Shown here: piece by piece, positions 15,337-27,300 of the stretch
How positions within the stretch are numbered: position 1 is the first letter of the stretch
Layout of the letters: the number at the start of each line of letters is the position of its first letter
Source of the DNA: RGIG5050 sp045636065
GTDB taxonomy: Bacteria; Verrucomicrobiota; Kiritimatiellia; RFP12; UBA1067
NCBI GenBank assembly: GCA_045636065.1
Contig: JAZTWW010000003.1
Span: 1 to 28,989 of the forward strand
DNA length: 28,989 nucleotides
Reading direction: 5' to 3'
Program-made: the position numbers and the translations under genes
The notes under the pieces: generated by a model
Seen by the model: only the letters and a program-made list of their open reading frames with translations
Told to the model about the DNA's origin: nothing
The model's database searches: none

Positions 15337-18300
15337 TTACTCCTCGGTTATCTTGACTCCCACGGAATAGAAGCCGCTCGACCCGCCCTTCACGGAGATG
15401 GCCGGCGTCCAGGATGTGCCGTCGCCCAGCTTTGTCGCCTTCTTAGTCATGCCATCGAGCGACGTACCCTCCCTGAAGACGTAGACAAGGCCAGGACGCG
15501 TCTTTGCCGTCGTGATGGACGGTTCGGCCGGATCGAGGTCGATCTCCACGTCCTCATCCTCCGGATCGAGGATCTCCTCCACGATCTCCTCCTTCACCGT
15601 AGCTCCGCCCAGATCTATTACGCCATCCGCGCCGGCCGCAGGAAGATCGATGAATTCCGTGATGTCGTAAGGAGTATCGTCAACGGTCTTCACCACCGCC
15701 ACGTTCGCACCGTTAGGCTTGACGCTCGCCGTCGGCGGCACAACTACCGTCACCTTCTCCGGCTCAACGCTGGCAGGAATCACCACCTCTACGGTACCTT
15801 CCGTCGTACTGGGCACGACCGTGTAGCCATCCTCGGGATTGCCCGTCACTTCCGCGCCATCATCGCCGTCGATGGCGGGGACTGTAGGCTCAGGGATGGG
15901 CAGAAACTCGACTTCGGTCGTGTCATAACCCGTACCAGCGACAAGGCCCTCCATCCTCGTGGCATCGCCTTCCGTGACGTATACGGTCGCAAGGCGCGTA
16001 TCCACAAACGCATTCTCGCCGATTGAAGTTACGCTTGATGGAATCGTCACCGTTGCAAACTTCGTCGCGTTCGAGAACGCCGCCTCGCCTATCATCGTCA
16101 CGCTGTTGGGGAGGACAACGCTCGTAAGCGTTGAATACCCGGCAAACGCGCCCTGATCGACCGTCACGACGCCGGAAGGAACGGTTATCGCAGTCTTGTC
16201 GCCGAACGCCGAGACGAGCGTCTCGCCGTCCTTCGTGAGGATCATGCCGTCAGAGAACACGAAGTTGTCGTTGGCCTCCTCAACGGTGACGTTCTTCAAC
16301 TTCGGGCAGCCCGAGAACGCGCCGCCGCCTATCTGATCGACCCACTTTCCGATGGTCGCATTCTCAAGATCGCCGCATGAACTGAAGGCGAATCTGGCGA
16401 TCGTCATCGACTTCTCCGAGGATGCCGCAAGGCCCCTTCTGCCCGAGGCCGCCGCAAACGACCTTGCGTTGAGGAGCTTCTCTTCGCCGCCGATATTGAC
16501 GCTTCTAAGCGCATGGCAGTTCTCGAATGCCCCCCAATCGATTAGCGTCACGCTGTCCGGAATCACGACGGACGTCAGAGATGTGCAGTTCTCGAATGAC
16601 CAGGAGCCGATCTCCCTCAAGGAGCCGGGAAGGCGAAGCTCTCCCGCAAGACCGCTGCAGCCGAAGAATGCGAACATTCCGATTCTCTCAACCGGTCCAT
16701 TGATCTTCAGCCCCTCGACCGTAAGCGAAGTGCAACCATCAAACATCAGTTCGGTGATCTCCGTAATGCCCGCGCCAAGCGTCACGTTTGTGAGCGAGGT
16801 GCAGCCATAGAACAGATGACCGCCGATCGTCGTCACGCTGTCGGGGATGACCACGCTCTCCAGGCTTGTGCAATCCTTGAATATCGAACCGTCCATCGCC
16901 AGAACGCTGTCAGGAATGTCTACGCTCTTAAGCGCAGTGCAGCCTTCAAACGCCCCACCCCATATGTTCGTCACGGAATTGGGGATTGTGACATTGACGA
17001 TCGTATCGCAGTCCTCAAGTGCGCTTGTGAGGATTTTCGTCACGACGTCCGGAATCACGATATCCGTGTTCTGCTTTGGATCAACGCGCAAGAGGTCGTG
17101 CCCGATTCCGTTCATGTAGAACACCGTCTGATCGGTACGGTAGATGACATCCGTAGTGTAATAGTTGAATCCGGGATGGACATTTTCTCTCGGGATGTAC
17201 AGATCGCCGGGCAAGGAGACTCTCACAAGGCCGGTGCTCGTGAAGGCGTCCGCACCGATCGATAAGACGCTATCCGGGAAGTAGAGCCCCTCGGGATCGT
17301 CGCAGGAGAGCTGATAGCACTGGCAGAACGCGTACGTTCCAACCCTCTCGAGGCTGCTGCCAAACGTGATCCTCACGAGGTTGGTGCAGCCGAAGAACGC
17401 ATTGTCGCCTATCTCCTTAAGGCTGTCGGGGAACGTCACCCTCTCAAGGTAGTCGCATCTCCTTAGGAGGTTGTTGCTGATCTTCGTGACGCCCCCCGGA
17501 ATCGTCACATCGGTGTTGCCCTTGAGGTTGACGGCGGTCAGTACCCCATTTTCATCGATGGTGAATTCCGGCTCGACCGGATCGCCCGTGACGACAAGGG
17601 TGTAATCGATGTCAAGCGTCTGCGGAACAGTCAGAGCGTCCGTCACGGTGAGCGTGAAGTTGTATGTGCCCTCGCGCGCTATATAGCCTGAGAGGGTCGT
17701 ACCGGAAACCGTGAGCCCTGCCGGGAGGCGCGTTCCATCCTTTGCGGCGAACGAGAGCGGTTCGCACCCGCCGATCACCGTGGTTGCGAGGTTCCAGACA
17801 GTCTCGACGCCAGTCTCGGTGGGAGCGAGGACGTCCGCGCCCGCAACCTTGACAAGATCCGCCGTTTCGCCTTCCGTCCACTTGACGTAGAAAATCTTGT
17901 TTTCCTCGGCCGTACCGGGAACAGAAAGGATCGCCTCGTCGGATTCGGGATCGTCATACCAGCCGGCGAACGTCCAACCCGTCTTCTTGACTGCCGTCAC
18001 GCCGGGAAGCGTCGCGCCCGTACCTTCAATGTACGTTACAGGCTGAAGGCCCGTCATCGTCTCGGTTCCATCCTTGTACGTTATGGTGAACTCGCGCGCA
18101 GGCACGACCCTGAAGGAGTGCGTACTATTCTTGAGCTCTATGCCGCCAGTTGCAGGATTCCTTGCAAGTACACTTTCGGCATTATCACGCCATGTCGCAT
18201 GGACGGCCATTGTCTGCGCCACGGTAAGCGTGCCATGCGGCATGAAGCCGGACAGGTTGTCTTCATCAAGGGTGACGCCGCCGCCGATACCCATGCAGTA

Positions 18301-21300
18301 TACATCGTGGCCGCGCGCCTCGACTTGACCGCCATTGATCGTGACGTCGCCGCCCGTGCCGTTAAAGCCGCCGCCGATGCCGGCTCCCGAATCGCCGCTG
18401 ACAGCCAGAATCCGACCGCCATTGATCGTTACGGTTCCGCAGGATTCGCCCTCATTGCCGCCGATACCGGCAGCCAGCCAGCTACTCCTCGCGTACAGAT
18501 AGCCCGTTCCGTTTTCCTGGCCGTAGATGGTGAGCGACTTGGTCTGAGGCACGTTTAAACCTGCCTTGTTGAACGTCAGCGCATCATTGCCGGCTTCAAG
18601 ACTGCTGCCGTCGGCAAGGATGAGCGTCGCATCGCCAAGGACCGTAAGACCGCCTTCAATGACGATCTCATCATTGGTTACGGCATACCATTCGCCGTCC
18701 ATCAGCTGCGTCGTACCAGCGTCAAGGATGCGGCATGGCGCAATGTGATCCACCCCGTACTCATCGCGGTACGCCACCCCCGCGACCGCGTGCCACTTCG
18801 CCCAGAGCGTCACCTCGCCTGCAGCCGTATCCGGGATATAGGTTATGGGATCGCCATTAAGGGCGGCATTGTCGTACCAGCCGGCGAACGCATAACCTTG
18901 CGCCGCTGCGGGAGAAGGCAGTGAGGCGACTCCGTCGCCGTAGCGGTAGCTTGCAGGGTTAAGGACGAGTGGATCCTCGCCATCCATGTACGTTATCGGG
19001 AAATCTGTGCTCGCCGCGTCGAAGACGAGATATGTCGGATAGCTGCCGGAAATCTGGACCGCACCCGTATCGGGGTCAATGTAAAGCCAATCGGGCTCCC
19101 CGAGCACATCGCGCACCTGGACGCGCATGCCAGCGCCAACCGTAAGCGCGACCTCCTCAATCCCCATATCACCCTTGCCGATGCCGACGCTGCTCACACT
19201 GTTCGCATGGACCACGCCGCCGTAGATCTGAACGGTGCCGCCGTTGCCGCCTATGGTATCGACACCAGGGTTGCTGCCGCCGCCAATGCCGACGCCCGAC
19301 GCGCCGCCGTTAGCCGTCACATCGCCGCCGTATATGGTGACAACTCCTCCGTTTCCGGGGCCGGTTCCGCCGCCGATGCCTGCCGACATGCTGCCGCCTG
19401 TTGCGACGATCCTGCCGCCATAGACCGTCAGAGCGCCGCATGACTGGCCGTGGTTGCCGCCAATGCCAGCCCCGCCCTCATTGCAGCCATACGCCTCAAT
19501 CGTTCCCGTGCCGTCCTCCTGGGCGTAGATTGTGAGCGAGCTTCCATCAGGAACGTTAATACCTGCTTTCCACGAGAGGTATGTGCTGTTCGTTATGGAG
19601 AGCGTCTTGCCGTCCTCCAGGACGAGTTTGACATCGCCGGTGACAGAGATTCCAGTGGTGTATTCGAGATCGTCGTTCACCACATACCAGCCGTCTTCAA
19701 GTTCGGTGACGCTCGTATCGAGAATGCGGCACGATTCCGTCTGCTCGCCGCTTGCGCCCTGGAACGTGACGGCCGTCTTGCGAGATCCGTCCTCGACCCA
19801 CTTCGCGTAGAGCGTCACAGCGCCGGTCGAAGTCGCGGCGATCGAAACGATAGGATCGCCCTGATGCCCGTCGTTGTCGTACCAACCGTCGAACATCCAG
19901 TATGGCTTCGTCGCCTCTGGCGCGGGGAGCGTCGCTACGCCCGTGCCATAGGTATATGTCGCCGGCGCAATGCCATCGATCACCATCGGAGTGGTAACGT
20001 ACGTTATGTCATAGACATTCGGCGTCCACTTCGCCCAGAGGATCTTGTCGCCCGACGAACCTGCCGGGATGCTCGTGACAGGCTCGGCAAGATGCGCCCA
20101 CTGGCTCGTCTGCCATCCTTCGAACGTGTAGCCCGTTTTCTGCTCGGGCGTCGGAATCGTTGCAACGCCAGTGCCGCTGAGGTATGTCGCCGGAGAGAGA
20201 TTGAGCACAGTCTCGGTGTTGTTCAGGTATTCCTTGTACGTAATCGAGAATTCGCTCGTTGCAGAGGCCACTTCGGCTGTGTAATACCTGTATGTGTCGA
20301 ATATCCAAAGCGTGCCGTCGTCCTTCTTCTGCTCAAGCGTTTCCGTCGGATTTGCTGTATCTCCCGCACGGATAACGACATTCTCTCCAGGCTTCAGTGT
20401 GCCACGGTTCGCGCCCGTTTTTCCTCTGCCGATGCCATCGGCGTACTGTCCGCCGCTTGTCGCCGTCACGGAGCCGCCGTTGATGACGACAGTGCCACCG
20501 CTGCCCTCATTGCCGCCTCCGATTCCTGCACCGGTAAACAGGTCGTTTGAACCGCCTCTCGCGACGACAACGCCGCCGTTGATCGTCACGGCGCCGCAAT
20601 CTCCGCTATAGCCGCCGCCAATGCCAGCCGCGCCATGCTCACCGCCCGTAGCCGTAACCGAGCCGCCGTTGATCGTAATCGTGCCGCTATCGCCCTGGGA
20701 GTTGCCGCCTATGCCCGCGCCGCTCTCGCCGCCAGTCGATCTCAACAGACCGGCGCCTTCGCCTTCGGACTGGCCGTAGATCGTCAGCGAGCTGCCGGAC
20801 GGAACATTAATGCCCGCCTCGCCATTGTGGCTGTTGGACACCGAGAGCGTGACGCCGTCGGCGAGAATCAGCTTGACGTCGTCAGTGACCGTCATGCCCT
20901 TCGTGAAGGAGATGCTGTTCGTAACAGCATACCAGCCGTTCGTCATGTTCTTGCGCGCGTCGTCGATGATCGTGCACTCGACTGGCTTCGTCTCGCCGTC
21001 GGTATCGAGGTAATTGACGATTGCATACTTGGGAGCCTTCTCCCACTTGCTGTAGAAGGTCTGGACGCCCGTCGCATTGGCGGGAATCTCATAGACCCTC
21101 TGGCCCTCGCAGTTGGAATCCGCATACCATCCAAGGAACACATAACCTTCCTTCTCCGGTATCGCGAGCGTCGCGCCAACGCCCTCCTCGTAGCTCGAGG
21201 GATTGAGGTTGCGAATCTCGTCGTAGTGATCGTAGTACTTGATCTCGTAAATCGTAGGCCCAACCGGCCCCGTGCCGTTGTTGACAAGGTAGTAGCGTCC

Positions 21301-24300
21301 CGCGCCAGGCACGACAGGGTCAAGCGGAGTGGAAGGATTCTCTCCCGCCCCGGCATAGACCGTCATGCCATCGCCGACGGTAAGCTCGCCATGGCTGGAA
21401 GAACCATTGCCAGCACCAATACCGGACGAACCGGCATCGCCACCTGTTGCCGTGACCGAGCCGCCTGTGATGTTCACAATCCCGCCAGCTCCCATGTAGC
21501 CGCCACCGATACCGGCCGCCATATTGCCGCCAACGGCCAGAACCTCGCCGCCGGTAATCGTAATCGTGCCGCCCGCTTTGTTATAGCCGCCGCCAATGCC
21601 AGATGCCATCATAGCGCCTCTAGCCTCAACGCTTCCGCCATTGATGGTGACATTGCAGATGTTGCCGCTGTCGCCGCCAATACCAGCACCGTTGCTACCG
21701 CCAGTTGCCGTCACCGAACCGCGGTTGATGACAACAGTACCGCCATCTCCGCCGCTACCGGCTCCAATACCTGCGCCTCCTTCACCGGTCGCAGTGATAA
21801 CGCCGCCGTTGATGGTTATCGTGCCGAAATTCTCATTGTATCCTGTACCGATGCCAGCACAATTGCTGTACGTGGCAGCAGTCGCAGTGAGCGCACCTGT
21901 ACCTTCCGTCTGGCCGTATATCGTCAGCGAATTACCTTCTGTGAGGCTGATACCTGGCTTGCCGGTGAACGACCCGCCGCTGACCGTCAGGCTCTTGCCA
22001 TCTTCGAGGACGATTTTGACATCGCCGTCAATAGTCACCACCTGGGTGAAGGCGAGCGAGTTGGCAAGCACATACCATCCGCTCTCAAGCGTCGTCATGG
22101 CCGAGGTCATGATAGTGCACATTTCCTCGCAAGGCGTGCCGTCACCATCGAGGAACTGAACGAGCTTCTGGCCCTCGCCAGGCTGGGCATCGCGCCACTT
22201 CACCCAGAATGTCCTGTTGCCTGTAGAGCCTTGCGCAATGGACGCAACCGGGGTATCCAAGGTGGATTCGGCGTACCACCCGACAAAAACCTTCCCTTCC
22301 GGCGCAAGCGGCTCGGGGAGGTTGAACGTCGCCGTCTCGATGTCGTACGTCGTCGGCACAATTCCCGTCAGCGTGGTGTTGCCGTCCTTGTAGGTGATCG
22401 AATAGGGTTGAGTTGTCCAATGCGCGTAGACTGTCTGCGGGCCTGTCGCTTCTGTGGAGATCGAATACACTCTGTCTCCACCGTTTGCCGCCGTATACCA
22501 ACCCATGAAGAGGTAGCCTGTCTTGCTCGCCGTCACAGGCAACTCCTCCACGCCCACGCCTTCAATATAACCGGAAGGCTCGATGTTTGTCATCTCCACC
22601 TCGCCGTCCATATATCTGATCGGCTGCGGGCGTACGGAAACCGTCAGCGTCCAGGTGAATTCCTCGATCTGCTGTTCATCAGCCGAATCCTTTACGGTAA
22701 GCGTAATAGGATACGTGTCTGCGGCAAGCGTACCTGTAAGCGCGCCGCCGTTCTCCGCAAGCGTAAGCCCAGTCGGCACCGTCCCGTAGAACAAGTACGG
22801 CGTCGTACCGCCAGTTACCGTGGAGGAGAGATTGATCTCAATCGCCTCGCCTGCGTATGCAGCAATGGCACTCGTAGTCTGCGTCAGCGGCGCAACGCCA
22901 GCCTTGTGGACGAGATAGTACCTGTTTCCATCCAACTCGATTACACCATCGCGGCCGAGTTCCGTCAACGAACCGGCATCATCGCCAGACTCGACAACCA
23001 TATTTGCGCCGACAGTCAAAGAACCGTTGTTAGTACCGCTAGACCCCTTGCCGATTCCGGCGCCATAACCTGAGCTGTAGGCGGTGACGGTTCCGCCGTT
23101 GATCGTCACGGTTCCGCCATTAGCCTGATATCCACCGCCAATGCCTGCGCCGAACGTTCCGCCTATAGCGGTCACTGTTCCGTTGTTGATTACGACAGTA
23201 CCGCCTGCACCAGCGCTTCCGCCGCCAATTCCGGCGCCATTGTTGCCGGCTGTAGCCGTGACGTTGCCACCGTTGATCGTGACCGGACCATGGCTATCAT
23301 TCCACTCGCCACCGATACCAGCGGCCAAGGCACCGCCTGTCACGACCAGCGAACCGGATCCAGTCGAAGTCTGTGCATATACCGTCAACGAACCATAGCT
23401 CGAAATGTTGATGCCGGCCTTGTAGCTGTTGTCGCTTGCAATCGTAAGCGTAGCGCCATCGGCGAGAATCAGTTTTGCATTGCCGGAAACCTGGACATAA
23501 GACGGGATCGTCACATCTCCCTTCGCGACATACCAGCCCGTTCCAAGCGTACGGATGTCGGAATCTATAACCGTACATTCAACGGCAGGCATCGAATTTC
23601 CGCTTGCATCGACATACGTCTCGTTGCTCTTGGCCGTGCCCCACTTCGCATAGAAGATCCTGTCGCCTGTCGAGCCGTGCGGAATCTCCGTTATGGCAAC
23701 GCCCGTGCCGCCGGCATTGTCATACCAGCCTTCGAAACTCTTGCCGGCGTTCACCGCCGTTGTGGGCAGGGTGAGCGTGGGGGACTCGATCGTGTACGTC
23801 GTCGCTGCGGGATCGTCGAACTGCGTAACCGAATCCTTCATGTAGACGACATCGTAGACGATCGCCTTCCAATTCGCATAGACTATCTGATCGCCCGTCG
23901 CCTCGGCGGAAATTGCCGTCACCTTGTCGCCAGGATTGCAGGCGGCGGAAGTGTACCACCCTTCGAGCTCGTAGCCGAGAGGTGCAGAAGCCGCAGGAAC
24001 AGAAACCGGCAGATCCGCTCCAACGCCCTCGACATACGTCGCCGGCTCAAGATCATTGATCTGCGTCTCGCCATCCATGTATGTAATGGACTTGGGCCTG
24101 GCCGTCACGGTGAGCGTATAGGTAAAGTCCTCGCTCTGATTGTCCTCACCGGCGGCGGAATCCGTCACCGTCACCACAAACTCGAATGTTCCCGTCTCCG
24201 TAGGCGTACCGGAGAACGTAGCTGAGGAAATGCCGTTCGGCAGCTCGCCGGACTTGAACGTAAATTCATATGGCGCCGTTCCGCCGCCCACCGTTCCATC

Positions 24301-27300
24301 AAACGACAGTGCCGTCGCCTCGCCCTTGTAGGCGGCAAGCGCTGAAGAGTTCTGGACAAGCGGCTTGGGACCTGTCCTCTCGATCAAGAAATACGTCTGA
24401 CCGGACAATTCAACCTCGCCCGTGACTTCATCGGGCGTAAGTTCAACAGCCGCTGATGAACTTGCGCCTGCCATGACAGTCATGGAAGAGGAGACCGTCA
24501 ATGTGCCATCAGTGCCACTCTGGCCTCGGCCGATACCGGCGCCGGCACTGCCAGTCGCCTCGACCCTGCCGCCATTGATCGTCACCGTACCGCCATTGCC
24601 GCGATTACCGCCACCGCCGATGCCGGCACCACCGGTATAAGTGGTGTTCCCAACTGCAGTAACGTTGCAGCCATTGATCGTAATCGTTCCTGCGGACTGC
24701 TGATAGATGCCGCCAATTCCGGCCGAGAAGTAACCGCCAGTTGCATTTATGGCTCCCGTGCCCTCCGCCTGTCCATAAACTGTAAGCGAGGCACCAACCG
24801 GCACATTGATACCAGCCGAATATGGGCTGGTGTGCAGACCTTCAACAGTAAGCGACGCGCCATCTGCAACAACAAGTTTTGCATCGCCTGAGACAAAGAA
24901 ACCGTCAGTCCCGAAATCAAGAGTTCCAGTCACTGCGTACCAACCATCTCCAATGCTATTGATGTCGGTTGTGAGCAAAGTGCAATTAGCGTTCTTGATA
25001 ACGCCGTCCGTGTCACGATACTGGATTGATGCCGTCTTAGGCACTATAATCTTGTAGTACTGTTCGCCCTCAAGGGTAATCTCACCGTTTGCACCATGAG
25101 GCTTCACGACAAACCTGGCCCCGTAGTCGCTTGTTTTCGCCATGGCAATGGCGTTGTCGGCGACTCTTAGCGTTCCAGTCGCTTTGTAACCAGTACCGTA
25201 TCCACCGATGCCGCCAGCTCCAGAATCGCCAGTTGCAATGACTGTTCCGCCATTGACGATAACCGTTCCACCAGGCTGATTGTAACCACCACCAATACCG
25301 GCGCCGGTCTTACCCGTAGCTGTTACGATACCACCATTGACGGTTATCGTGCCGCATGTATTGTTGGAATCGCCAGATCCGATGCCAGGTCCCCAGTCGT
25401 TGGCCGTAGCCGTCAATGCGCCGGTGCCATTCTCCTGTCCATAGATTGTAAGGGTATTCGCGCCTTTGACATCTATCGCATGACTGTATGAAGGCGCATT
25501 GACCGTCAGCGAAGCACCGTCGCTCAAAAGAAGGTTTACATTGCCGGTGACCGTCACCTTGCCAGGTATCGTCACATCGCCCTTCACGACATACCAGCCA
25601 GTCTCAAGGGCAGTCGTATCGGAGCCTACTTCAATGCACTCGGCAGTCTGTTCGACACCGTTCGCGTCGATATACGTTTCATTGCTTTTGGCAACGCCCC
25701 AGAGTGCGTAGAATGTCCTTGGGCCTGTCTCGCCGGCGGGAATCGCCGTCACCGCATCGCCGGTGCAGCCGGAATTGAGATACCATCCGTAGAAGCCCTT
25801 GCCTGGATTTACCGCAGTCGCAGGAAGCGTCGCGCCGGAGACGATCGTATAGGTTGCAGGCACAAGTCCCTCAAGGGGTGTGATGGCATCCTTCATATAG
25901 GTGATCGGGTATTCGATCGGCGTGAAGTTCGCCCAGAATGTCAGATCATCGGTCGCAGAAGCGGGAACCGCCGTCACCGGATCGCCGGTCAAGCCGTCGT
26001 TGTCGTACCAACCGGCGAACTCATACCCGGTTGGCGCAGTCGCCGTCGCCGGAAGATCCGTAACCGTGCCGGGCGTATACTGCGTCGGCACAAGTCCCGT
26101 CAGCGTCGTTTCGCCGCTCTTGTAGGTGATGGATTGCGGCTTGGGCGTCACAGTTATCGTGTAGGTGAAATCCTCGACAAGCGAAGTCTCGTCCGTGTCC
26201 TGGACGGTGAACGTAAGCTCGCAGGAATCTGTCGTTGCCGTTGGAGTTCCAGAAAGCGTGTCGCCGGTACGGCTGAGCCACGCAGGAAGGTTCGCTGGCG
26301 TCTTAAGCGTAAACGTGTACGAACCGCTGCCGCCGCTGATCGTGCCGGGGAGCGCAAGCTCGAACGCCTCGTCCTTGTAGGCTGCAAATGCATTCTGCGT
26401 CTGCGAAAGCGGCGTGGGCCCCGTCGTCTCCGCAGTGTAATATTGCTTACCGTCCAAAGCAATCACATTCCCGGTTCGTTCCAGTTCAGTAAGCGATGAA
26501 CCACTTGTACCTGATTTCACAACAACACTCGCTCCGACGGTGAGAGTGCCATAATCGCTGTTGCCATATCCTGAGCCAATGCCAGAAGCTCCGTCACCGC
26601 CAGTGGCAGTTACCGTTCCTCCGTTGATTACAACTGTTCCTCCTGCGCAGCCGTTTCCACCACCGATACCCGCTGCACGCCAAGACCCTGTCGCCTCTAT
26701 CGTACCACCATTGATTGTAATATATCCAGCATCGGTGCCGCTGTTCCCGCACCCGATACCAGCACCAGCATTAGCTGTTACCGTAACATAACCGCCGTTA
26801 ATAATCACCGTACCGCCATTGCCGCCACTACTGCCTCCCCCAATACCCGAACCTTTGCCAATGGCTGTAACTGTACCACCATTGATTGTAACCATCCCAC
26901 CATTGGCTTGATAACCGCCTCCAATGCCAGCCCCACCGCTTTCGCATGTGGCATAAACATCACCACCATTGACAATGATCGTTCCACCATTCTGTCCGTT
27001 ATTACCTCCAATGCCAGCACTTATACTGCCTCCATTTGCCTCAAGGCGGCCCGTGCCACTTACGTTTTGAGCGTAGATGGTCAACGTGTTTCCTTGCTGG
27101 ACATTGACGGCTGACTTATAATCGGAGACAGTGACTTTCATCGTCTTGCCGTCCATAAGGACAAGCTTGACATCACCGGAAATAGTCACCGGCGAATTGA
27201 ATGTCACGTTATTGTAGACTACATACCACCCTTCCGTCGATCCAGTATCGGTAAGCGTTGTCATGCTCGACTCAACGATCGTGCAGGTTTCCGTGCGCGG

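Noticed and set aside
20635..23073. Plus-strand open frame of 812 codons, and other plus-strand frames across the giant gene
   Set aside because: They are antisense to the repetitive giant gene, are rich in Arg and Ala, and mirror its repeats; no ribosome binding site or known domain.
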